A stretch of DNA of 64,000 nt, taken from contig NZ_JBKGXS010000004.1 of assembly GCF_046546475.1 (NCBI RefSeq), positions 248,001-312,000 on the forward strand, written 5' to 3'. This document shows, piece by piece, positions 1-7,859 of the stretch. Numbering within the stretch: position 1 is the first letter of the stretch; the number at the start of each line of letters is the position of its first letter. The stretch comes from Pseudonocardia phyllosphaerae. GTDB taxonomy: Bacteria > Actinomycetota > Actinomycetes > Mycobacteriales > Pseudonocardiaceae. The position numbers and the translations under genes are program-made. Under the pieces are notes generated by a model, which made no database searches, was not told the origin of the DNA, and saw nothing but the letters and a program-made list of their open reading frames with translations.

Positions 1-1
1 G

Positions 2-439
2 GCGGCGTCGTTCGACCTGGTCGTGCTCGACGTGTTCGCCGGTGCCCGCACCCCCGCCCAGGTCACGACCGCGCAGTTCCTGGCCGCGGTGCGCCGGGTC
101 CTGACGCCGGGCGGGGTGTACGTGGCCAACCTCGGCGACGGCGCCCCGTGGCCGTTCCTGCCCGGCCAGGTCGCCACGCTCGGGGCCGCGTTCGCCGAGC
201 TGGCCCTGGTCGCGTCGCCGGAGGTGCTGCGCGGCAGGCGGTTCGGCAACATCGTCCTGGTCGCGTCCGACGACGAGCTCCCGGTCGCCGATCTCATCCG
301 CCGGGCCGCGGGTGACCCGTTCCCGGCGCGGGTCACCGGCGACGGGGACACCCGCGCGTGGGCCGGGGACGCGGCCGTCGTCACCGACGCGACCGCGGTC
401 CCCTCGCCCCGTCCTCCGGCCGGCTTCTGGGGCCAGTGA
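2..439 (+). CDS. Spermidine synthase-like methyltransferase-fold protein (3' part, cut by window edge)
   Basis: The reading frame is open from base 2 with no start inside the window, so only the last 145 residues or so are present. The visible part reads FDLVVLDVF, then a helix and LTPGGVYVANL. This is the distal half of the Rossmann-fold methyltransferase domain of polyamine synthases and of the fused spermidine-synthase-like proteins common in actinobacteria. The C-terminal tail is Pro/Ala-rich and ends in FWGQ. The true substrate cannot be told, because the SAM/dcSAM-binding part lies outside the window; many of these proteins are not real spermidine synthases. It converges on the alcohol dehydrogenase gene with 27 bases between the stops. 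Confidence 0.72.
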   Translation, partial: AASFDLVVLDVFAGARTPAQVTTAQFLAAVRRVLTPGGVYVANLGDGAPWPFLPGQVATLGAAFAELALVASPEVLRGRRFGNIVLVASDDELPVADLIRRAAGDPFPARVTGDGDTRAWAGDAAVVTDATAVPSPRPPAGFWGQ

Positions 440-466
440 CCGGCCGGACGGTGGCGACGTCCCCGC

Positions 467-1519
467 TCAGGTGAGCGACGGGTCCACCAGGACCTTCATC
501 TTCCGGCCGTCCTTGAGCGCGTCGAAGCCCTCGGCCACGACGTCGCGCATCGCGATCGTCTCGACCCAGCCGGTCGGGTCGTAGTGCCCGCGCGCCATCA
601 GGTCGATGACCGCGGCGTAGTCCTCGGCGGTGTAGCAGAGCGAGCCCTGGATCCGGGACTCGTTCATCACCAGCTGCGCCAGCTCGGTGGTGAGCGGCTT
701 CTCGTAGATGGCCACGCTGACCAGCGTCCGGCCGGCGCCGACCGTGGCCAGCGCGGTGTTCACCGCGGGCTCGACGCCGGCGGCGTCGTAGGCGGCGTCG
801 GCGCCGCGGCCGCCGGTGATGTCCGCGATCGCCGCGGGCACGTCGGTGGCGGCCGGGTCGAGAGTGGCGGCACCGAGGCGTTCGATCGCCGCCCGCCGGG
901 TCGGCGACGGCTCGACCACCCGCACCTGCTCGACGCCCATGCCGCGCAACGCGAACCACAGCCCGATGCCGATCGGCCCGGCGCCGAACACGACCGCCGT
1001 CGACTCCGGTGTGAGGTCGCCGAGCTTCGCGGCGTGGTAGGCCACCGACATCGGCTCGACCAGGGCGCCCATCTCCAGCGACGCGTCGTCGGGCAGCCGG
1101 TGCAGCATGTGCTGGGGAACGACGGTGGTCTCGGCCATGCCGCCGTCGGACATCAGGCCGTGGAAGCCGATCTGCCGGCACACGTTGTAGCGGCCTGCGG
1201 TGCAGCGGTCGCAGGTGCCGCACCAGTACAGCGGCATGACAGCGACCCGGTCCCCCTCGGCGACGGCGTCGACGCCGGCCCCGACCTCGACGACGGTGCC
1301 GGAGAACTCGTGCCCGAGCGTCAGCGGCAGCTCCGCGCCGGTCAGCGGGTGCGGGTCGCCGTCCGGGATGAAGATCGGCCCGGCGAAGTACTCGTGCAGG
1401 TCGGTGCCGCAGATCCCGTTGAAGCCGACGCGCAGCCGGACCTGCCCGGCGCCGACCGGGGCCTCGGCCACGTCGTCGATGTCGATCTTCCCGCGTCCCC
1501 GGTAGACGACTGCCCGCAT
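467..1519 (-). CDS. Zinc-dependent alcohol dehydrogenase, 2,3-butanediol dehydrogenase-like
   Basis: A 350-residue medium-chain dehydrogenase (MDR). The GroES-like half carries the catalytic-zinc ligands C37 and the GHE motif at 69-71. The structural-zinc cysteines are C100, C103, C106 and C114. The NAD-binding half starts with VVFGAGPIGIG near residue 175. The ICGTDLHEY and EPMSVAYHA stretches resemble 2,3-butanediol or sorbitol/threonine-type dehydrogenases, so NAD-linked oxidation of a secondary alcohol or diol is likely; the substrate is not certain. The ATG start at 1519 follows a GAGGAGACAGCG ribosome site. An 18-base inverted repeat lies just upstream. In mycobacteria the position downstream of mltG is held by aroE; here this unrelated gene sits there instead. 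Confidence 0.85.
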   Translation of the reverse strand: MRAVVYRGRGKIDIDDVAEAPVGAGQVRLRVGFNGICGTDLHEYFAGPIFIPDGDPHPLTGAELPLTLGHEFSGTVVEVGAGVDAVAEGDRVAVMPLYWCGTCDRCTAGRYNVCRQIGFHGLMSDGGMAETTVVPQHMLHRLPDDASLEMGALVEPMSVAYHAAKLGDLTPESTAVVFGAGPIGIGLWFALRGMGVEQVRVVEPSPTRRAAIERLGAATLDPAATDVPAAIADITGGRGADAAYDAAGVEPAVNTALATVGAGRTLVSVAIYEKPLTTELAQLVMNESRIQGSLCYTAEDYAAVIDLMARGHYDPTGWVETIAMRDVVAEGFDALKDGRKMKVLVDPSLT

Positions 1520-1534
1520 CGCTGTCTCCTCGCT

Positions 1535-1552
1535 CGTGACGACGTTGTCACG
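1535..1552. promoter_or_regulatory. Inverted repeat upstream of alcohol dehydrogenase, operator candidate
   Basis: CGTGAC-gacgtt-GTCACG has perfect 6-base arms, and the centre is itself partly symmetric. It starts 16 bases upstream of the dehydrogenase ATG, where a repressor site could overlap the promoter or leader. The regulator is not identified, and the role is inferred only from symmetry and position. Confidence 0.4.
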
Positions 1553-1610
1553 TGCGGGTCTACCGAAGCGGGAGGTCGCCCGTCACGGGTTGGGCCACCG
1601 TTGCATGCGC

Positions 1611-1647
1611 ATCCGGCGACATCGGATCCGGCGACATCGGATCCGGC
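1611..1647. repeat. 15-base direct tandem repeat, 2.5 copies
   Basis: The unit ATCCGGCGACATCGG occurs at 1611-1625 and 1626-1640, followed by ATCCGGC. It lies in the 132-base gap between the end of mltG and the start of the alcohol dehydrogenase gene, ending 4 bases before the mltG stop codon. The copies are identical, which points to recent slippage. Confidence 0.8.
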
Positions 1648-1651
1648 CAAG

Positions 1652-2782
1652 TCAGAAGGCGCCTGCCGCCCGCGCCTTCTCCACGTTGGCCAGGTGCTCC
1701 GGGAACGTCTCGGCGAAGCACGAGGAGCCGTCGGTGCCGCAGCGCACGAAGAACAGCCACTTGCCCGCGGCGGGCTTCTCCGCGGCCGTGAGTGCACCGG
1801 TGGACACCGAGCCGACCGGGGTCGGCGGCAGGCCGGTGTTGAGGTAGGTGTTGTACGGGCCCGGGGCGGCGCGGGCCTCGGGCGTCGTGCGCAGTGCCTG
1901 CATGTCGAGCGGGTAGTTGACCGTGGAGTCGAGCTCCAGGCGCTGGTTCGCCGCGAGCCGGTTGGAGATCACCCGGGCGACCTTCGACATGTCTTTCGCG
2001 ATCGACTCCTTCTCGACCAGCGAGGCGAGGATCAGCGTCTTGTACGACTCGCCGCCGCGCAGCCCGGCGGCCTCGAGCCGCTCGGCGGAGGCGGACACGA
2101 CCTGGCGCAGGACGTCCTGCGGTCCGGCGGTCGGGTCGACGTCGTAGGGGCCTGGGGCGACGAGGCCCTCCAGCCGGCGCTGCGGCGCGGCCGCCTTGTA
2201 CCCCGCACGCGCCCAGGTCGGCACGCCGAGCTCGGCCGGGTCGGCGCCCGCCATGGCCTTGCGCAGCTCGTCGACGCTCGTGCAGCGCGGCTGGTCGTCG
2301 CCGGTGCCGAGGCAGGTGGCCCGCGAGATCTGGGTGAGCACCCCGGGGGCGACGGTGCCGTCCGGGGCCTTGGTGTCGTCGAGCTGCACCCCGCCCTTGA
2401 CGTCGAGGAACCCGACGCGGTGCTCCGGTGCGACGATCGCCGACGCCGCGGACGAGCCGGACATCTGCTCGCGCAGCTCGTAGTAGCCGGGCTGGACCCG
2501 CTGGATGCCGCTCTGCTCGGCGGCGGCCTCCAGGAACGCACCCCGGGAGGCGACGACGCCGCGGTCGAGCAGGGTCGTGGCGATCGCGCCGGTGGTGTCG
2601 CCCTGCTTCACCCGGACGACGACCGAGCCCGTTCCGTCGCCGGTGAAGTCGTCCGGTCCCGTGCACGCCGCCGCCACGGCGACGAGCATCGCACCGGCGA
2701 GCAGGGCGGTGCACAGCAGCCAGACCCTGCGGCGGCGGTGCGGTTCGGGCGCCGGGCGGACGCGGACGGGCCGCGCGGTCAC
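1652..2782 (-). CDS. mltG: Endolytic murein transglycosylase MltG (YceG family)
   Basis: A 376-residue membrane-anchored lytic transglycosylase that cleaves nascent glycan strands at the outer face of the membrane. Residues 1-20 are basic and 21-39 form a hydrophobic anchor. A LysM-like segment (VRVKQGDTTGAIATTL) follows at about 55-71. The hallmark LEGLVAPGPYDV lies near 204-215. The catalytic glutamate is E257 in ASLVEKES. The C-terminal domain includes RLELDSTVNYPL and GPYNTYLNTGLPPTPV, both typical of the family. The start is GTG at 2782. It follows ruvX and alaS in the same direction, as in other actinobacteria. A 121-base gap upstream may hold its own promoter. Confidence 0.93.
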   Translation of the reverse strand: MTARPVRVRPAPEPHRRRRVWLLCTALLAGAMLVAVAAACTGPDDFTGDGTGSVVVRVKQGDTTGAIATTLLDRGVVASRGAFLEAAAEQSGIQRVQPGYYELREQMSGSSAASAIVAPEHRVGFLDVKGGVQLDDTKAPDGTVAPGVLTQISRATCLGTGDDQPRCTSVDELRKAMAGADPAELGVPTWARAGYKAAAPQRRLEGLVAPGPYDVDPTAGPQDVLRQVVSASAERLEAAGLRGGESYKTLILASLVEKESIAKDMSKVARVISNRLAANQRLELDSTVNYPLDMQALRTTPEARAAPGPYNTYLNTGLPPTPVGSVSTGALTAAEKPAAGKWLFFVRCGTDGSSCFAETFPEHLANVEKARAAGAF

Positions 2783-2903
2783 GGGCGCACCCGGTCCCCG
2801 GTGGGGCGGGGACGCGTCGTCGTGGACTCACCGGCGCCGCTCACGGCCACGAGGGTAACGGTCATGTGTCCCCGCCGCGGGCGAACCCCGGCGGAGACGA
2901 TCA

Positions 2904-3341
2904 TCATCCTCGGGTGGTATCCAGCCAGCCCTGCAGGATGGCGACGGCGGCCTGCTGGTCGATCACCGAGCGCTGCTTGCGCCCCTTGACCCCGCGCCCG
3001 GCCAGCTGCCGGGTGGCCACGACGGTGGTCATCCGCTCGTCGGTCAGCTCCACCGGCACGTCGAGCCCGGCCTCCAGCGCGGCGCAGAACTCGCGCGCGG
3101 TGCGGGCGGCCGGACCGTCCTCGCCGCGCAGGTTGCGGGGCAGGCCGAGCACGACACCGACGACGTCGTGCTCGGCCACCAGCTCCGCGATGCGGCGCAC
3201 GTCGGCGCCGCCCTCGAGATCACGCGGCACGGTCTCCACCGGCGTCGCGAGGATGCCGTCGGGGTCGCACAGCGCGACGCCGACGCGGACCGCGCCGACG
3301 TCGATGCCGAGCCGGCGACCGCGCGTCCAGGTCACCGCCAC
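2904..3341 (-). CDS. ruvX: RuvX/YqgF, putative Holliday junction resolvase or pre-16S rRNA nuclease
   Basis: About 145 residues of RNase H-like fold: the first acidic strand GIDVGAVRVGVALCDP, the conserved VVLGLPRNLRGEDGP loop, LTDERMTTVVA, and the final acidic residue in SVIDQQAAVAILQGWLD. YqgF proteins process the 5' end of pre-16S rRNA in E. coli; a resolvase role has also been proposed. The frame is open further upstream into alaS. GTG at 3341 was chosen because it starts one base after the alaS stop codon; GTG at 3335 is also possible. Close coupling to alaS and mltG is the usual actinobacterial arrangement. Confidence 0.9.
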   Translation of the reverse strand: MAVTWTRGRRLGIDVGAVRVGVALCDPDGILATPVETVPRDLEGGADVRRIAELVAEHDVVGVVLGLPRNLRGEDGPAARTAREFCAALEAGLDVPVELTDERMTTVVATRQLAGRGVKGRKQRSVIDQQAAVAILQGWLDTTRG

Positions 3342-3342
3342 A

Positions 3343-6003
3343 TCACTTCCGGATCGCCGAGCGCAGCTTCTGGACGGCGGCGTCGACCCCGGCCGGGTCG
3401 GTGCCGCCGCCCTGGGCCAGGTCCGGCTTGCCGCCACCGCGCCCGCCGACGGCCGGGGCGAACTCGGGGATGAGCTTCCCGGCGGCGAAGCCGTTGTCCC
3501 GCGCGGCCTTCGTGGTGGCGACGACGAACGACACCTTCCCGTCGGCGACGGCGAACAGCGCCACGACGCCGGGCCGGTCGCCGAGCTTGCCGCGCACGTC
3601 GGCGGCCAGGGTGCGCAGGTCGTTGCCGGACACCCCGTCCGGGGCGGTGACGGCGACCAGCGCGGTCCCGTCGAGGTCCTCGGCCTTGTCGGCGAGCGCC
3701 CCGGCGGAGGCCAGGACGGCCTCGGCGCGGTGCTTCTCCAGGTCCCGCTCGGCGATGCGCAGCCGCTCGACCAGCCCGTTGATCCGCTCCGGGAGGTCCT
3801 CGGGGCGGGCCTTCATCTGGTCGGCGAGCTGGTTGACCAGCAGGTGCTCGGTGGTGGCGTGCTGGAAGGCGTCCAGCCCGACCAGTGCCTCGACGCGGCG
3901 CACGCCCGAGCCGATCGAGGACTCCGACAGCACCCGGACCATGCCGAGCTCACCCGTGCGGCGCACGTGGGTGCCGCCGCACAGCTCACGGGAGTAGTCG
4001 CCCATGTCGACCACGCGGACGCGGTCGCCGTACTTCTCACCGAACAGCATCATCGCGCCGAGGTTGCGGGCCTCGTCGAGGGAGGTCTCGTAGGTCTGCA
4101 CCTCGCGGTCGGACTGCAGCACCGAGTTGACCTCCTCCTCGATCTCCACCAGTGCGGCCGGGTCGACGGCGCCGGTGGGCGAGGTGAAGTCGAACCGCAG
4201 CCGTCCGGGGGCGTTCAGCGAGCCGGCCTGGGCGGCCGAGGAGCCCAGCGCGTTGCGCACACCGGCGTGCACCAGGTGGGTGCCGGTGTGCGCGCGCGAG
4301 ACCGCGGCCCGGCGGGCCGGGTCGACCTCGGCGACGACCGAGGCGTCGAGGGTGACGGTGCCGGCGGTGACCACGCCGCGGTGCACGCGCAGGCCCGCGA
4401 CCGGGGACTGGACGTCGTCGACCCGGATCTGGAACGAGTCGCCCTTGAGCACGCCGGTGTCGGCGAGCTGGCCGCCGGCCTCGGCGTAGAACGGGGTGCG
4501 GTCGAGCAGCACCTCGACCGACTCGCCCTCCTCCGCGGCGGGCACGGTCTGCCCGTCACGCAGCAGCCCGACGATCCGGGACTCCGAGTCCAGCGTCTGG
4601 TAGCCGAGGAAGTCGGTGGCTCCGTGGGTGTCGAGCACGGCGCGGTAGACCGAGGCGTCGACGAAGCCGACCTTGCGCTCGGCGGCGTCGGCCTTGGCGC
4701 GGCGGCGCTGCTCGTCCATCAGCGCGGTGAAGCGGTCCTGGTCGACCGTGAGCCCGGCCTCCGCGGCCATCTCCAGGGTCAGGTCGATCGGGAAGCCGTA
4801 GGTGTCGTGCAGCTGGAAGGCCTCGTCGCCGGGCAGGGTGTGCCCGCCGGCCTTGCGCACGTCGGTGACGGCGTGCTCGAAGATCTTCTCGCCGGCGCTG
4901 AGCGTGGAGCGGAAGGTCTCCTCCTCCCCGCGGACGACGGCGGCGATCCGCTCGAAGTCCGAGGCCAGCTCCGGGTAGGTCGGGGACATGGTGTCCCGCA
5001 CGACCTTCGCGAACTCCAGCAGGCAGGGCTCGGTGATGCCGAGCAGCCGGGCCGAACGCACGATGCGGCGCAGCAGCCGGCGCAGCACGTAGCCGCGGCC
5101 CTCGTTGCCCGGGGTCACGCCGTCGCCGATGATCATCACCGAGGACCGGGCGTGGTCGGCGATGACGCGGAAGCGGACGTCGTCGGCCTCGTTGTCGCCG
5201 TAACGCTTGCCGGAGAGCTCCTCGGCCTTGGCGATCACCGGGCGGACGAGGTCGGTCTCGTAGACGTTGTTGACGTCCTGCAGCAGGAACGCGACCCGCT
5301 CCACGCCCATGCCGGTGTCGATGTTCTTGTGCGGCAGCGTCCCGATCGGCGGGTGGCCCTTCTTCGGGGACAGCTCGCCGCGCTCGTCCTGCATGAAGAC
5401 GAGGTTCCAGATCTCGAGGTAGCGGTCCTCGTCGGCCTCCGGGCCGCCGTCGGCGCCGAACTCCGGGCCGCGGTCGAAGTAGATCTCCGAGCAGGGGCCG
5501 CCGGGGCCGGGCACGCCCATGTCCCAGTAGTTGTCGTCGCCGCCGCGGCGCTGGATGCGCTCGTCGGGCAGGCCGGCGATCTCCTTCCAGAGCGCGATGG
5601 CCTCGTCGTCGTCGTAGTAGACGGTGACCCAGATGCGCTCGGGGTCGAACCCGTAGCCGCCCTCGTCCTGCGGGTTCGTGATCAGCGACCACGCGAACTC
5701 GATGGCGCCGCGCTTGAAGTAGTCACCGAAGGAGAAGTTGCCCGCCATCTGGAAGAACGTGGTGTGGCGGGTGGTCTTGCCGACCTCGTCGATGTCCGGG
5801 GTCCGGACGCACTTCTGGATCGACGTGGCCCGCGGGTAGGGAGCCGGGACGTCACCGAGGAAGTACGGCTTGAACTGGACCATGCCCGCGTTGACGAACA
5901 GCAGCTGCGGGTCCTCGAGGATCAGCGAGGCGCTGGGCACGGGCGTGTGCCCGTTCTTCTCGAAGTGGGCGGTGAAGCGGCGGACGATCTCGTGGGTCTG
6001 CAC
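3343..6003 (-). CDS. alaS: Alanyl-tRNA synthetase
   Basis: A class II synthetase charging tRNA-Ala, about 886 residues, the normal length. The catalytic core begins THEIVRRFTAHFEKNGH and contains the motif-1/2 region around RTPDIDEVGKTTRHTTFFQMAGNFSFGDYF. The editing domain has the zinc motif HTGTHLVH and the later CGGTH. The C-terminal DHHA1-type domain ends with GGRGGGKPDLAQGGG. GTG at 6003 was chosen because GAGAG lies 8 bases before it. An in-frame ATG at 6048 would add 15 residues rich in Ala/Val/Pro that do not look like family sequence. The gene ends one base before the chosen ruvX start. Confidence 0.96.
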   Translation of the reverse strand: MQTHEIVRRFTAHFEKNGHTPVPSASLILEDPQLLFVNAGMVQFKPYFLGDVPAPYPRATSIQKCVRTPDIDEVGKTTRHTTFFQMAGNFSFGDYFKRGAIEFAWSLITNPQDEGGYGFDPERIWVTVYYDDDEAIALWKEIAGLPDERIQRRGGDDNYWDMGVPGPGGPCSEIYFDRGPEFGADGGPEADEDRYLEIWNLVFMQDERGELSPKKGHPPIGTLPHKNIDTGMGVERVAFLLQDVNNVYETDLVRPVIAKAEELSGKRYGDNEADDVRFRVIADHARSSVMIIGDGVTPGNEGRGYVLRRLLRRIVRSARLLGITEPCLLEFAKVVRDTMSPTYPELASDFERIAAVVRGEEETFRSTLSAGEKIFEHAVTDVRKAGGHTLPGDEAFQLHDTYGFPIDLTLEMAAEAGLTVDQDRFTALMDEQRRRAKADAAERKVGFVDASVYRAVLDTHGATDFLGYQTLDSESRIVGLLRDGQTVPAAEEGESVEVLLDRTPFYAEAGGQLADTGVLKGDSFQIRVDDVQSPVAGLRVHRGVVTAGTVTLDASVVAEVDPARRAAVSRAHTGTHLVHAGVRNALGSSAAQAGSLNAPGRLRFDFTSPTGAVDPAALVEIEEEVNSVLQSDREVQTYETSLDEARNLGAMMLFGEKYGDRVRVVDMGDYSRELCGGTHVRRTGELGMVRVLSESSIGSGVRRVEALVGLDAFQHATTEHLLVNQLADQMKARPEDLPERINGLVERLRIAERDLEKHRAEAVLASAGALADKAEDLDGTALVAVTAPDGVSGNDLRTLAADVRGKLGDRPGVVALFAVADGKVSFVVATTKAARDNGFAAGKLIPEFAPAVGGRGGGKPDLAQGGGTDPAGVDAAVQKLRSAIRK

Positions 6004-6519
6004 CGGTAGGTCTCTCGTGACGGGTACGGCGAGGGTCGCGGACGGCACGGGGGCGTCCGCCGGGACACCGTACGGGCGGGACGGCGCTGCAACGCCGGGG
6101 AGGCTGGGCTCGCGGGGCCTGCTCAGGCACCCGCGCCGGGCGCTCGGCGCCGGAACGGCTCGCGGGGCACGGGGAAGGGCACGCCGGTGGTCCGCACGGG
6201 TTCCCTCCCCTCGTCGACGCCCTGCAGGAATCGCCGTCCAGGCTACTCCCCGCGCTCGACCGGGTTTGTGCCGGTCACCGCGCCGGTCACGACGTACGCG
6301 GGCCGCGTCCCGGGACGCCGCCTCCGCCGGTCCGGGCGGGGAACGCAGGACGGCCGGTGACCGGTGCGCGCCCGAGCGCAGCGGTCACCGGCCGCGGTGC
6401 GGGCGGTCGCGGGCGGGACCGGTCCGGGGGACGGCCGGTGCCCGCCCACGCCGGCCCGCTGTCCTGCCGGGGTCGTGACGGTGACGCCGTGGGAGCCGGC
6501 GCCGGCGGACGGACTCGGA
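6004..6519. other. Intergenic region between alaS start and sigma factor end
   Basis: 516 bases with no convincing gene on either strand; the short frames are uniform high-GC shadows. It should hold the alaS promoter (6004 to about 6150) and the transcription end of the sigma factor gene. The one clear structure is the long hairpin at 6351-6394. Confidence 0.6.
6351..6394. terminator. Long perfect hairpin, probable terminator of the sigma factor gene
   Basis: Arms CGGCCGGTGACCG (6351-6363) and CGGTCACCGGCCG (6382-6394) are exact reverse complements. The 18-base loop can extend the stem by TGCGC/GCGCA after one mismatch. It lies 125 bases past the sigma factor stop (6520, minus strand). There is no T-run, as is common in high-GC actinobacteria. 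Confidence 0.6.
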
Positions 6520-7464
6520 TCAGACGGCGACCGCCAGCGGCGCCGCGGCCCCGGCACCCTGCGCCGGGACGGTGATCGCGGCATCCACCGGACGCGGGCG
6601 TCGGGGCAGCCGCAGCCGCCCCTCCCGCACCGGGGCACCGGCACCCGGGCGTCCCGGCACCGCAGGCCAGGTCTCGCCGGCCGCCCGGGCCTCCTCGGCC
6701 GCGACGAGCCGGGCCTCGCGCTCCTCGAGCTCGCGGCGCAGCCGCTGCAGCGCGCGGTGCTGGGCGACGCGCACCGCCCCGGGGGTGGAGCCGAGGGCCT
6801 GTGCGGTCTCCTCGGCGCTGAGTCCGGCGGCGATGCGCAGGTGCAGGATCTCGACCTGGCGCGGGCCGAGCACGGCCATCAGGTCGGACAACCGTGTGCT
6901 GCGCTCGGCGTCGAGGACGATCTGGATCGGGTCGTCGTCGCGCCCGGCCCGCTCGGGCAGCTCCTCGACGGCGTCGCAACGGTTGCGGGCCATCGCGCGG
7001 AACGCATCGGCGATCTTGTGCCGGGCGATGCCGAACACGAAGGCGCGGAACGACATCCCGGACGGCCGGTAGTCGGGCAGGACCGCGAGGACGGCCATGC
7101 AGACGTCCTGGGCGACGTCGTCGGCCGAGCCGATCGTGGTCTCACGGCGGCCCAGCCGCGCCCGGCAGAACCGCTCGACCTGGGGCTGCACCCGGGAGAG
7201 CAGCAGGCCGACCGCGGCGGGGTCGCCGGCGACGGCCCGGGCGAGTGCCTCCGGGGACAGCAGGTCGCCCTGCGGCGTGACCGCCCCGCCGGTCGCGGGC
7301 CCGGCCCCTGCCTCGATGCCGGCATCGGTCCCGGTGTCGGTGACCGGTGGGGTGTCGGTGACGGGTGGGGTGTCGGTCGGGGGGACGGTCGCCGCTCCGG
7401 GCGCGACGGGTTCGTCCCCTGCGGTGCAGGCGTCGGCGGTGGTCGCCGCGAGACCCTGATGCAT
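6520..7464 (-). CDS. ECF-type RNA polymerase sigma factor (SigD/ShbA-like)
   Basis: 314 residues. After a low-complexity Thr/Pro/Asp N-terminus with a repeated PPVTDT, region 2 reads DDVAQDVCMAVLAVLPDYRPSGMSFRAFVFGIARHKIADAFR in pattern, split here as DDVAQDVCMAVLAVL and FVFGIARHKIADAFR. Region 4 has the helix-turn-helix GLSAEETAQALGSTPGAVRV. The DDVAQ..C..V wording and the A-H-K-I-A-D-A segment match the SigD (Mycobacterium) and ShbA (Streptomyces) group, and ShbA drives transcription of the principal sigma gene. A Pro/Arg-rich tail of about 70 residues follows. No zinc anti-sigma gene lies beside it. ATG at 7464 was chosen; a longer frame exists upstream but has no family-like sequence. Confidence 0.85.
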   Translation of the reverse strand: MHQGLAATTADACTAGDEPVAPGAATVPPTDTPPVTDTPPVTDTGTDAGIEAGAGPATGGAVTPQGDLLSPEALARAVAGDPAAVGLLLSRVQPQVERFCRARLGRRETTIGSADDVAQDVCMAVLAVLPDYRPSGMSFRAFVFGIARHKIADAFRAMARNRCDAVEELPERAGRDDDPIQIVLDAERSTRLSDLMAVLGPRQVEILHLRIAAGLSAEETAQALGSTPGAVRVAQHRALQRLRRELEEREARLVAAEEARAAGETWPAVPGRPGAGAPVREGRLRLPRRPRPVDAAITVPAQGAGAAAPLAVAV

Positions 7465-7544
7465 CGTGGCCAGCTTCCCGGTGCAACCCCCCGGCTGCAC
7501 CCACGTCGTCCGCAGGTCCGCACGCCCGTCGGTGGGCCGGAACC

Positions 7545-7582
7545 TGCTCGATAACCCGGTGTGTTTGCTCGATGACCCGGTG
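7545..7582. promoter_or_regulatory. Two direct repeats 21 bases apart between divergent sigma factor and protease genes
   Basis: TGCTCGATAACCCGGTG (7545-7561) and TGCTCGATGACCCGGTG (7566-7582) match at 16 of 17 positions with a 21-base period, two helical turns. They lie in the 395-base divergent region 7465-7859, 81 bases upstream of the sigma factor start. An activator site for either gene is possible. The rest of this region shows no gene; it should contain promoters for both directions. Confidence 0.45.
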
Positions 7583-7859
7583 ACCACCAGTGGTCGGCGC
7601 GGCCGTCCTGACTCCGTACGGCCGCGCCCCGGCCTGCGAACAACCCTGTCGACGCACCCGAACGGGGTCAATGGACATGCACAATTTGCGGTACGAGGAC
7701 ACACACCGTAGGAACCGCTGCGCCGATCGGGCGATATCGCTGGTCAGCGCCCCACTGCGGGGTGTCACCGGCCACGGCACGGCTCCGACCCGTGACCCGG
7801 ACGGAGCAGCCTCGTTGTGCCGGACGACCACGGTTCGTACGCGCCCTCGAAGGACTCCC

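Noticed and set aside
1611..1647. Possible CRISPR-like repeat
   Set aside because: The copies are contiguous with no spacers and only 2.5 units; it is a plain tandem repeat.
584..2989. 801-residue open frame on the plus strand
   Set aside because: It is antisense to alcohol dehydrogenase and mltG, which have clear motifs; the sequence is Arg/Gly/Asp/Val-rich without domains.
2866..6009. 1047-residue open frame on the plus strand
   Set aside because: Antisense shadow of ruvX and alaS, produced by high GC content at third positions.
6004..6519. T-box or other tRNA-sensing leader upstream of alaS
   Set aside because: No T-box core or specifier-like stem could be recognised.
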